Notes: generated by a model from the letters alone, not told the origin. A DNA stretch of 5,642 bases from Blastocatellia bacterium (GCA_013695495.1 JACDAK010000252.1:1-5642); one strand, 5' to 3'; positions 1-5,438 are shown, numbered from the stretch's first letter. Numbers and translations: made by a program.

Positions 1-659
1 GCATTTGCCCAGAGAAATGCCACCCGTGCGGCCTCGGAAAATACGTCTTCGGGGGAGGTGCGTGTCCTTTTTAGGGTCTTGAAGCTGTGGTCGGCGGTGT
101 CGAGGAGGTGGAGCGTTGCGTTTGGGAGTTTGGCGATCGTGGGTTCGAGCAGGTCGCGTTCGGCGAGGGCGTCGCGTGTGCCGCTTAGGAAAAGCATTGG
201 GATGTTTACGTTATCGAGATGAGCCGCACGGTCGGTTCCGCGTTTGCCGGCGGGGTGAAGTGGGAAGGCGAAGAAGATGAGGCCTCGGACGCCGTCGAGC
301 GGCTGTTCGGATTGGGCGATGGATGTCATGCGGCCGCTGAAAGAGTGTCCGCCGGCGAAGAGCGGCAGATCCGGCGCGGCTTGCTGCGCGGCTGCGACGG
401 CAGAGCGGATAGTGGCGGTGCATGTCGCTTGAGAATTTCGACCGCCGCCTTTTTCGGAATAAGGAAAGTTGTAGCGAAAGGTGGCGACCTTTTGCTCTGC
501 CAAAGCTTCGGCTATGGACTGCAGCAGCGGCGTGTGCATATTGGAGCTTGCGCCGTGGCCCAGTACAAGCAGAATCTCAGTATTCGGCGGGAGCATCAGT
601 AATGCGGAGACCTCGCCCTTGTCGGGTGTGGCGAGGAATTTTATCTCGCTGGTCGACAT
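1..659 (-). CDS. Alpha/beta hydrolase, KANL3/Tex30-like family (partial, C-terminus beyond left edge)
   Basis: Reading leftward from an ATG at 659, 219 codons stay open to the window edge, so the 3' end is missing. The protein has a complete alpha/beta-hydrolase core. An oxyanion-type turn GHGASSNMHTP lies at residues 34-44 and FRYNFPYSEKGGGR at 61-74. The nucleophile elbow GGHSFSGRM (103-111) places the catalytic Ser at 106. FFAFPLHPAGKRG follows at 129-141, the acid Asp163 sits in LSGTRDALAE, and His191 sits in DTADHSF. The RYNFPY and FPLHPAGK segments are typical of the KANL3/Tex30 (dienelactone-hydrolase-like) group, whose members usually have 200-230 residues, so little is missing. The substrate is unknown; a small-ester or cytosolic hydrolase is the safest reading. 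No signal peptide is seen. No Shine-Dalgarno is evident before the ATG. A TATAAT box lies about 70 bases upstream. It is divergent from the ferritin-like operon. Confidence 0.88.
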   Translation of the reverse strand, partial: MSTSEIKFLATPDKGEVSALLMLPPNTEILLVLGHGASSNMHTPLLQSIAEALAEQKVATFRYNFPYSEKGGGRNSQATCTATIRSAVAAAQQAAPDLPLFAGGHSFSGRMTSIAQSEQPLDGVRGLIFFAFPLHPAGKRGTDRAAHLDNVNIPMLFLSGTRDALAERDLLEPTIAKLPNATLHLLDTADHSFKTLKRTRTSPEDVFSEAARVAFLWAN

Positions 660-726
660 TATTGAAAGTTATAGAGAGCTAAGCTGATGTTTGGATGCCG
701 CAACGTTCGGCGTTTCCGATCTGTGA

Positions 727-755
727 ATTATACCGCAATCAATTTCTCAAGAAAA
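727..755 (-). promoter_or_regulatory. Putative promoter of the hydrolase gene
   Basis: On the minus strand a perfect TATAAT occupies 732-727. The hexamer 17 bases further upstream is TTTTCT (755-750), a poor -35. Initiation near 720 would leave a leader of about 60 bases before the hydrolase ATG at 659. The -10 match and its location in the divergent spacer are the evidence; the -35 is weak. Confidence 0.4.
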
Positions 756-780
756 CTGAGAAGTTTCTCGTCAGTTTTTT
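751..780. other. A/T-rich hairpin with a T-run in the divergent spacer
   Basis: AAAACTGA at 752-759 is perfectly complementary to TCAGTTTT at 771-778. The stem is 8 bp with an 11-base loop, a G-T and an A-T pair can extend it, and further T follows to 780. On the plus strand it has the form of a weak intrinsic terminator. No plus-strand gene ends here, so it may instead be an attenuator-like leader element or an operator. It also overlaps the weak -35 position of the leftward promoter. Confidence 0.35.
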
Positions 781-798
781 CTAAATAATGTAATTCAT

Positions 799-903
799 AT
801 GACCAAGATTGCCGATCGAAAAGGGCTAGCATTGATACTCGCGGCTTCAGGGCCAATTCGATCGGCAATTCTCGACAAGTACAAGGAGTTGATATGGGTT
901 TAG
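799..903 (+). CDS. Possible 34-codon leader ORF overlapping the ferritin-like gene start
   Basis: An ATG at 799 opens a frame of 34 codons ending at TAG 901-903, ten bases inside the next gene. The product begins MTKIADRKG, ends KYKELIWV, and has a plausible amphipathic-helix composition. No Shine-Dalgarno precedes the ATG, so translation would have to be leaderless or very weak. If translated, ribosomes would traverse both arms of the 808-869 inverted repeat and the downstream Shine-Dalgarno, which would suit translational coupling. It resembles no family known to me and could be chance. Confidence 0.2.
   Translation: MTKIADRKGLALILAASGPIRSAILDKYKELIWV
808..869. repeat. Perfect 13-bp inverted repeat in the ferritin-operon leader
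   Basis: ATTGCCGATCGAA at 808-820 is the exact reverse complement of TTCGATCGGCAAT at 857-869, with 36 bases between them. Each arm contains the palindrome CGATCG. The right arm ends 13 bases before the AAGGAG ribosome-binding site (883-888) of the ferritin-like gene. In RNA it would form a stable stem next to the translation start; in DNA the two half-sites could bind a regulator. The repeat is seen directly; the role is inferred. Confidence 0.6.
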
Positions 904-2075
904 ACATTTTCAAAGAGAAGGGGACAAGCCTCGACAAACAGAAATTTACGTGGCGCGAAATGGTTCAGCCGCCTTCGAGCAAGCTGGACGATGACGCATT
1001 TACACGCGTGCGGATAATCCTGATGAACGGGTTGGAGTCTGAATCCATCCGTTTTTCACACGCGTGCGCCCGGATGAATCGGGACCTTCAGGAGCCGCTC
1101 GCGCACGTACGGCGTGTCGAGCAGCATCAGCAAACAATGGTCAACTGGCTGCTGCCGGCGGACCTGTCGCCGCTTGAGACCACGATAGGGTTTGAGCAGG
1201 TAGCGATCGAGGTTACGGCAAGTGTTGCGGAGCGTGAGCCGGATGAATATATGGCGCAAGTGTATCGATTCGGCCTGCTGGAAGACTTCGACCATATGTA
1301 TCGGTTCGCGGCCCTGTACGATCGTATGGGCGGCGGCGACGCGAACAATCTACTTCAGAACTATACGGACATCATGCCGGGCCGGCCGACGTCGGTCGAG
1401 CATCGCGACCCGTCCGACGAGCTTCGGGAACATTACGAAAAGAACACTGCGGAGCCGCTGACTAAGCTACATGCGGTAACGATAATGGCTGCGGAGAATC
1501 AAACGCACGATTACTACATGACCATCGGACCGATGTTCGCAGACCCGGTCGCACGTCAGCTTTATGCTGAGATCGCGTCGATCGAGGAACAGCACACCAC
1601 TCAGTATGAATCGATCATCGATGCTAATGAGACGTGGATGGAAAAGTGGCTGATGCATGAAGCGATGGAGGTCTATAACTACTACGGGTGTTCGGAGTAT
1701 GAGACCAATCCGAGAATAAAGAAGATCTGGGATCGCTGCCTCGATTACGAGCTTGGACACCTGCATTATGTAATGGAGCTGTTTAAGAAGGTCGAGAACC
1801 GCGATCCGGCTGAACTGTTGCCGGAGACGCTGCCGGAACCGATCGATTTTGCTAGTCACCGCGAGTTCGTACGGGCAACGCTCGAGAATGAGGTGGACCT
1901 GCGTGCCTCAGGTGCGGATTTTGTCGATAAGTCGGAGGAACCGGAGCGTTCGATAGCCTATCGTGAGCAGCTCAATTCTGAGGGATCGCCATCGGAGGCA
2001 GTGGCAGCCGGATATACGTGGATGCCGGGTACGGAATTGACGGCAGGACTTAGCGCAAAGGGTAAGGGGGCATAA
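894..2075 (+). CDS. Ferritin-like protein with two tandem four-helix bundles
   Basis: A 393-residue protein. The start at 894 is supported by AAGGAG at 883-888, five bases upstream. There is no signal peptide or membrane segment, so it is cytosolic. The second half carries the classic diiron ferritin-like order: Glu201 (AAENQTHDYY), E231-E-Q-H234, Glu256/Glu259 (HEAMEVYNYY) and E286-L-G-H289, with about 30 residues within each helix pair. The first half repeats the plan imperfectly: Glu50 (LESESIRF), E76-Q-H78, Glu106 and D131-F-D-H134. It therefore looks like a duplicated bundle whose N-terminal metal site has drifted. Residues 300-393 look acidic and flexible. Most ferritin-like proteins are single bundles of 140-200 residues, so this one is unusually long. 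Likely chemistry is iron or oxygen handling at a diiron centre, inferred from motifs only. It shares an operon with the next gene, four bases downstream. Confidence 0.8.
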   Translation: MGLDIFKEKGTSLDKQKFTWREMVQPPSSKLDDDAFTRVRIILMNGLESESIRFSHACARMNRDLQEPLAHVRRVEQHQQTMVNWLLPADLSPLETTIGFEQVAIEVTASVAEREPDEYMAQVYRFGLLEDFDHMYRFAALYDRMGGGDANNLLQNYTDIMPGRPTSVEHRDPSDELREHYEKNTAEPLTKLHAVTIMAAENQTHDYYMTIGPMFADPVARQLYAEIASIEEQHTTQYESIIDANETWMEKWLMHEAMEVYNYYGCSEYETNPRIKKIWDRCLDYELGHLHYVMELFKKVENRDPAELLPETLPEPIDFASHREFVRATLENEVDLRASGADFVDKSEEPERSIAYREQLNSEGSPSEAVAAGYTWMPGTELTAGLSAKGKGA

Positions 2076-2079
2076 GAGA

Positions 2080-2808
2080 ATGAAATCTACAGGAACACGA
2101 CAGTCGAAGACAGATATGGGCGGCAATAGAACCGGCGTGCAGACCGCACCGGAGATGGCCGAGGAGCTTATTGCGGGAGCGGCAGCGGCGGGGCCGAGCA
2201 TGGATGGCGGGCCGGAGATGGCCGATGCGGAACGCGCGGAATATATTAGCAAGGGATTCCCGGTCGGTTCGCTGCCCGGGCTTGCGTTCGCAGAGGAAGC
2301 GAAGGCCGATGACGAAACCATAGGGATGGCCGTTTTTTTAGATAAGCTCAGCGAGCGACTCGCTTTTGAAAGGATGGGAACGCGGCTCTACGATGCGTTT
2401 TTGGTGAAGTGTGAAACTTTGGGCGAAGAAGGTGTCGGGCCGACTCTCGCTGAGGTTGAGGAAATACGCGACGAAGAGCATCGCCATTTTTTACTTCTCA
2501 ACGAGGCCGTTACAGAACTGGGCGGAGATCCAACGGTGAAGAGCCCGTGTGCCGATGTAGCGGCGGTGGCATCGCTGGGAATAATGCAGGTTCTGACGGA
2601 TCCGCGGACGACAGTGACGCAATGTCTGCAGGCGCTGCTTACCGCAGAGCTTACGGATAACGCGGGTTGGGAAATGTTGATTGATGTAGCCGAGGAACTT
2701 GGGCACTCAGACTTGTCCGAGCGGTTCACGGATGCACTCACGAATGAGCAAAACCATCTGCTGAACGTGCAGACGTGGCTATCGGACCGCGTGAGCGCGA
2801 AGCTTTAA
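2080..2808 (+). CDS. Ferritin-like diiron protein, single bundle
   Basis: A 242-residue protein starting four bases after the preceding stop, with AAGGGGG at 2064-2070 as ribosome-binding site, so it is surely co-transcribed. Residues 1-80 are Gly/Ala/Glu-rich low complexity with two PEMA motifs (24-27, 45-48) and are probably disordered. A bundle follows. Helix 1 holds Glu97 (LAFERMGTRLYDAF). Helix 2 holds IRDEEHRHF (129-137), where either E132/E133-H134 or E133xxH136 could be the ligand pair. Helix 3 holds Glu190 (LLTAELTDNAGWE) and helix 4 holds E223-Q-N-H226. This is the E, ExxH, E, ExxH plan of rubrerythrin/ferritin-type diiron proteins, without a rubredoxin domain. A role in peroxide or iron detoxification, perhaps as partner of the larger upstream protein, is inferred. 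The substrate is unknown. Confidence 0.8.
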   Translation: MKSTGTRQSKTDMGGNRTGVQTAPEMAEELIAGAAAAGPSMDGGPEMADAERAEYISKGFPVGSLPGLAFAEEAKADDETIGMAVFLDKLSERLAFERMGTRLYDAFLVKCETLGEEGVGPTLAEVEEIRDEEHRHFLLLNEAVTELGGDPTVKSPCADVAAVASLGIMQVLTDPRTTVTQCLQALLTAELTDNAGWEMLIDVAEELGHSDLSERFTDALTNEQNHLLNVQTWLSDRVSAKL

Positions 2809-2813
2809 TATAT

Positions 2814-2852
2814 AACCGGGCCAGCGGAGGGCCAGTCTGTGCTCGCCCGGTT
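2814..2852. terminator. Bidirectional hairpin terminator between convergent genes
   Basis: AACCGGGC at 2814-2821 pairs perfectly with GCCCGGTT at 2845-2852. After one mismatch, AGC 2823-2825 can pair with GCT 2841-2843. It starts six bases after the ferritin-like stop and ends six bases from the osmC stop, the expected place for a shared terminator. The T-tract is short on the plus side (TTT) and A/T-rich on the minus side (TTATATATT). A GGGCCAG heptamer also occurs twice (2818-2824, 2829-2835). Confidence 0.65.
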
Positions 2853-2857
2853 TCCGA

Positions 2858-3292
2858 CTAACTCTTCAAGGTCGCGTCGAGGGTTATCTCTGCGCCTGAC
2901 AATACTTGAGAGACGGGGCATTTTTCTTTGGCCGTCTTCGCGATGCTTTGAAACTCCTCGTCTGATAAGCCGGGGACCTCTGCTACGGTGACTAGGTCGA
3001 TCTTGGGGATGACAAAGCCCTCGCCCTCTTTTTCCAGATGAACGATTGCGGTCGTTTCGATACTGGCCGGTTGTTGCCCGGCGCGGCCGAGAAAGCCGGA
3101 GAGAGCCATGGTAAAGCACCCTGCATGGGCCGCCGCGATCAACTCTTCAGGATTGGTCGGCGTTGTGTCGTCGCCGAACCGCGAGTTGAAAGAATATGGT
3201 CCCTCGAAAGCCCCGCTGCCGAGTTTGATGTTACCTTTGCCTTCGGTTATGTTGCCGTGCCATTCTGCTTGTGATTTTCTTTTTATGCTCAT
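2858..3292 (-). CDS. osmC: OsmC family peroxiredoxin
   Basis: A 144-residue protein that matches the OsmC family end to end, at the same length as E. coli OsmC (143). OsmC reduces organic hydroperoxides with a redox pair of cysteines in the cytosol and acts as a homodimer. Both are present: Cys59 in TNPEELIAAAHAGCF (46-60) and Cys125 in KEKCPVSQVL (122-131). Arg38 in YSFNSRFG and Glu49/Glu50 fit the conserved active-site Arg and Glu. The ending AEITLDATLKS is also typical of OsmC rather than Ohr. The ATG at 3292 is supported by AAGGAAA about five bases upstream. It is convergent with the ferritin-like operon and lies downstream of hmgA on the same strand, 235 bases away with a gene relic between them. 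It is therefore probably transcribed on its own. Confidence 0.95.
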   Translation of the reverse strand: MSIKRKSQAEWHGNITEGKGNIKLGSGAFEGPYSFNSRFGDDTTPTNPEELIAAAHAGCFTMALSGFLGRAGQQPASIETTAIVHLEKEGEGFVIPKIDLVTVAEVPGLSDEEFQSIAKTAKEKCPVSQVLSGAEITLDATLKS

Positions 3293-3305
3293 AGGTTTCC
3301 TTTTC

Positions 3306-3337
3306 CGTGCGATGTCGTGCGACGCTAAGGTTTCATA
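3306..3337 (-). promoter_or_regulatory. osmC upstream region: TATGAA -10 candidate and 10-bp-spaced direct repeat
   Basis: On the minus strand TGCTATGAA (TATGAA at 3337-3332) resembles an extended -10, without a convincing -35. Just downstream, the heptamer TCGCACG occurs twice exactly 10 bp apart (plus-strand CGTGCGA at 3306-3312 and 3316-3322), one helical turn, immediately before the osmC ribosome-binding site. Half-sites on one face of the helix would suit a regulator. Both elements are short enough to be chance. Confidence 0.25.
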
Positions 3338-3502
3338 GCAAGCGACAGTTCTGGTGCCGGAACCCCTCGCAGCAGACCCTCCGTGCTTAGGTGTTCATCT
3401 ACATCCGGCCAATGAATACTGTATCCGCCGCCCGAGACGGCTCATTAGGTTCATGGCTGTAAAGTAAAAACGATAGCCCTGCAGTCGCAAAATTGTAGGC
3501 AT
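3325..3502 (-). pseudogene. Decayed DUF4160-DUF2442 pair, fused by internal deletion
   Basis: An ATG at 3502 begins MPTILRLQGYRFYF (3502-3461), which matches the usual start of DUF4160 proteins. A missing base then shifts the frame; in the next frame SHEPNEP follows (3458-3438), the normal continuation of that family. The HVHV segment and everything after it are absent. In a third frame, 3435-3325, the sequence reads SGGGYSIHWPDVDEHLS, then TEGLLRGVPAPE, and ends at a TAG. That is the characteristic C-terminus of DUF2442. DUF4160 and DUF2442 are small genes commonly found side by side in this order, often predicted to be toxin-antitoxin-like. The relic therefore joins the first ~20 codons of one to the last ~36 of the other, with most of both lost. 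A TATAAT (3516-3511) sits just upstream of the old ATG. Family assignment is from recalled motifs. Confidence 0.7.
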
Positions 3503-3510
3503 CAGTTGAA

Positions 3511-3516
3511 ATTATA
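3511..3516 (-). promoter_or_regulatory. TATAAT box between hmgA stop and the gene relic
   Basis: A perfect TATAAT on the minus strand lies nine bases before the relic's ATG. The hexamer 17 bases upstream is TTCGAA, inside the end of hmgA, a poor -35. It could be the former promoter of the DUF4160-DUF2442 pair, and could still drive leftward transcription through the relic into osmC. Confidence 0.25.
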
Positions 3517-3527
3517 CTTCAGACGCA

Positions 3528-4814
3528 TCAACCTTCGAAATTCTTTTTGAGGCGCTGCCAGACTTCGAAGTATTCGTGTTGGAGTTCGGCGGTTTCCATG
3601 GCGAATTTTGTGGGGCGGATGATGTAGCGCGATTCAAACATGAAGGCTAGGGTGCCCTCTAGTTTTTGGGGCTGAAGGTCGGCGCTTGATGCCTTTTCGA
3701 ATGCGTCGAGGTCAGGGCCGTGTGCGGACATCTGGTTGTGGAGCGAGCCGCCGCCGGGGACGAAGCCTTCTTCTTTGGCGTCGTATTGGCCGTAGATGAG
3801 GCCCATGTATTCGGACATGCAGTTGCGGTGATACCAGGGAGGTCGGAATGTGTCTTCCATCACAAGCCATCGGTCGGGGAAGATTACGAAGTCGCAGTTG
3901 GCGACGCCGGGTTCGCCGCTCGGGCTCGTCAGCACCGTGAAGATCGACGGGTCGGGGTGATCGAACGAGATGGAGCCGATGGTGTTGAATCGGCGGAGGT
4001 CGTATTTGCACGGCGCGTAGTTGCCGTGCCAGGCGACGACGTCGAGCGGGGAGTGGTCGATGGAGCACGCCCACAGATTGCCGCCGAATTTCGCTACCTG
4101 CTGAAACTCGCCTTCGCGGTCTTCGTACCACGCTACTGGCGTTTCGAAATCGCGCGGGTTGGCTAGGCCGTTGGCGCCGATCGGGCCTAGGTCGGGAAGG
4201 CGGAACTGAGCGCCGTAATTTTCGCAGATGTAGCCGCGTGCCGCCGAGTCGGCGAGTTCTACCCGGAATTTGAGGCCGCGGGGGATGATGCAGATCTCGC
4301 CGGAGCCGATCTGGATCGCGCCGAGTTCGGTGAGGATGCCCAGACGGCCCATTTCGGGAACGATCAGCATTTCACCATCGGCGTTGTAGAAATATCGCCT
4401 GTCCATGCCTTTGTTGCAGGCGTAGATGTGGATGGCAATGCCGGTTTGGCCGAAGACGTCGCCGTTGCCGGCGATAGTGGTGATGCCTTCGATGAAGTCG
4501 GTCGTCTCTTCGGGAATCGGCAGCGGGTCCCATCGGAGCTGATTGGGTGTGGTCGGGACCTCGTCAAACGGCGCGGAGCGAAATGCGCGGGCGTCGATCT
4601 GCTCAAATGGTTTATGAATCACGCTCGGTCGGATGCGATAGGTCCAGGTGCGTTTGTTGCCGGTGCGCGGGACGGTGAAGGCAGTGCCGGAGAACTGTTC
4701 GGCATAAAGGCCGAGCGGGGCACGCTGGGGCGAATTGCGGCCGACGGGGAGTGCCCCCTCGATTGCCTCGGTGGCGAATTCGTTACCGAAACCGGTTTGA
4801 TATTTCAGATCCAT
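3528..4814 (-). CDS. hmgA: Homogentisate 1,2-dioxygenase
   Basis: A complete 428-residue enzyme. It opens the ring of homogentisate with O2 to give maleylacetoacetate, in cytosolic tyrosine/phenylalanine catabolism. The N-terminus YQTGFGNEFATEA and the motif RNSPQRAPLGLYAEQ (26-40) are diagnostic. The Fe(II) ligands are present with the spacing of the human enzyme: His329 and Glu335 in PPWYHRNCMSEYMG (325-338), and His365 in SAHGPD. His286 in SFDHPDPSIF corresponds to the active-site His292 of human HGD. VVAWHGNYAP (259-268) and FVPGGGSLHNQM (351-362) are also conserved. The ATG at 4814 fits the family start. However, no Shine-Dalgarno is visible (GTGGCAAAATCGTGCT precedes it), and a repeat region begins 11 bases upstream. 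No fumarylacetoacetase, maleylacetoacetate isomerase or 4-HPP dioxygenase gene lies in the window, so it is not in a visible hmg operon. Confidence 0.97.
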   Translation of the reverse strand: MDLKYQTGFGNEFATEAIEGALPVGRNSPQRAPLGLYAEQFSGTAFTVPRTGNKRTWTYRIRPSVIHKPFEQIDARAFRSAPFDEVPTTPNQLRWDPLPIPEETTDFIEGITTIAGNGDVFGQTGIAIHIYACNKGMDRRYFYNADGEMLIVPEMGRLGILTELGAIQIGSGEICIIPRGLKFRVELADSAARGYICENYGAQFRLPDLGPIGANGLANPRDFETPVAWYEDREGEFQQVAKFGGNLWACSIDHSPLDVVAWHGNYAPCKYDLRRFNTIGSISFDHPDPSIFTVLTSPSGEPGVANCDFVIFPDRWLVMEDTFRPPWYHRNCMSEYMGLIYGQYDAKEEGFVPGGGSLHNQMSAHGPDLDAFEKASSADLQPQKLEGTLAFMFESRYIIRPTKFAMETAELQHEYFEVWQRLKKNFEG

Positions 4815-4827
4815 AGCACGATTTTGC

Positions 4828-4854
4828 CACGAATTACTCGAATTTCACGAATAA
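4828..4854. repeat. Block of 9-bp CACGAATT-type units (left)
   Basis: Three consecutive 9-base units read CACGAATTA, CTCGAATTT and CACGAATAA, followed by ACGAG. From memory, this type of sequence recurs between genes of many environmental bacteria. It lies 13 bases from the hmgA start, so it would fall in the hmgA leader or promoter. Confidence 0.6.
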
Positions 4855-4857
4855 ACG

Positions 4858-4940
4858 AGTTGCTTTGACCCGCCGACAGTTTGATTTGCCTCGCCGACAA
4901 GTTGCTTTGGGGCGCCGACAAGTTGGTTTGGGTCGCCGAG
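4858..4940. repeat. 21-bp tandem repeat, four copies
   Basis: Four diverged units run head to tail: 4858-4877 (20 bases), 4878-4898, 4899-4919 and 4920-4940 (21 bases each). The consensus is AAGTTGCTTTGGGTCGCCGAC, with the CGCCGA end invariant and the middle variable. The 21-base length keeps a reading frame (RRQ-type heptads on the plus strand), but the array lies between genes with no supported start and is treated as non-coding DNA. The core GTTG/GCCGAC is G/C-rich, unlike the A/T-rich blocks on both sides. Confidence 0.85.
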
Positions 4941-4955
4941 AGCAAGGCTGCTTGT

Positions 4956-4973
4956 CACGAAATACACGAATTG
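4956..4973. repeat. Block of 9-bp CACGAATT-type units (right)
   Basis: Two units, CACGAAATA and CACGAATTG, in the same orientation as the block at 4828-4854 and on the other side of the 21-bp array. They end seven bases from the stop codon of the GNAT gene. Confidence 0.5.
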
Positions 4974-4979
4974 AACCCG

Positions 4980-5438
4980 TCAACTCAGAACTTCTAACCT
5001 CATCAAGCAAATATCGATCCCTGGACCGAAGCCGTCGGGCGTGTGCTGCGTCAGCGTGAAGCCGAGTTTTTGGTAGAAGCCCTGGGTGTGTTGGGATGTG
5101 CTGATGACGAGGGGGAGGGGGCCGAAGTGTTCGAGGGCTTTTTGGATGCGGAATTTGGTAAGATGCTTGCCGAGGCCGGTGCCGATGAGGTCGGAGCGGA
5201 CCATTCCCCAGCAGAGCGATACGGTTTGATCTTTGTTGAGGGCGATGCCGCCGGCGGCGATAATCTGATCGCCGGCGTCAGCGACGTAATACGGGCCGTG
5301 ATCGGTGCTGAGAAACTCTCTCAGTTCGGCCTCTTCGGGCGGCGAGAAGTATTTGGGGATGTTGGAGCGGAGGAGAGCGACGACCCCGTCCGTGTCATCG
5401 GGTTTGAAGCTTCGAAATTTCGGCTCGGCTGGGGTCAT
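4980..5438 (-). CDS. GNAT family N-acetyltransferase
   Basis: A 152-residue single-domain GNAT protein, expected to transfer acetyl from acetyl-CoA to an amine; the acceptor is unknown. The order is standard. FRSFKPDDTDGVVALL (8-23) forms strand 1 and helix 1. YYVADAGDQIIAAGGIAL (50-67) gives the central strands. The acetyl-CoA pyrophosphate loop is MVRSDLIGTGLGKHL (79-93). HTQGFYQKLGFTL (117-129) is the usual C-terminal motif, with Tyr122 in the position of the general acid. I chose the ATG at 5438, not an in-frame ATG at 5540. The longer form adds an Arg/Pro-rich stretch that lies entirely in the coding region of the upstream gene, and the 5438 ATG overlaps that gene's TGA as ATGA, typical of coupled translation. 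No separate Shine-Dalgarno is seen, which fits coupling. Confidence 0.87.
   Translation of the reverse strand: MTPAEPKFRSFKPDDTDGVVALLRSNIPKYFSPPEEAELREFLSTDHGPYYVADAGDQIIAAGGIALNKDQTVSLCWGMVRSDLIGTGLGKHLTKFRIQKALEHFGPLPLVISTSQHTQGFYQKLGFTLTQHTPDGFGPGIDICLMRLEVLS

Noticed and set aside
219..602. Plus-strand open frame of 127 codons
   Set aside because: Lies antisense to the well-supported hydrolase and has a composition typical of a shadow frame in G/C-rich DNA; it has no recognisable motif.
1467..1859. Minus-strand open frame of 130 codons inside the first ferritin-like gene
   Set aside because: Antisense to the ferritin-like coding region, whose metal-ligand motifs are convincing; the antisense product is Arg/Leu/Ile-rich with no domain.
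2254..2280. FPVGSLPGL near residues 60-68 of the second ferritin-like protein as an encapsulin cargo signal
   Set aside because: Cargo peptides are normally at the C-terminus, the resemblance is short, and no encapsulin shell gene lies in the window.
3457..3480. TTTTT run and GGCT/AGCC pairing downstream of hmgA as a terminator
   Set aside because: The stem is only four base pairs around a long loop, and the run falls inside the DUF4160 relic coding for YRFYF.
3720..4166. Long plus-strand open frames opposite hmgA (also 4428-4868)
   Set aside because: They mirror the codon bias of hmgA, which is certain; no ribosome-binding site and no family resemblance.
4858..4940. 21-bp repeat array as a CRISPR
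   Set aside because: Units are contiguous without spacers, are only about 21 bases long and are diverged; there are no cas genes.
4865..5059. 64-codon plus-strand frame with RRQ heptads
   Set aside because: It is the in-frame reading of the 21-bp repeat array followed by antisense of the GNAT gene, and no ribosome-binding site was identified.
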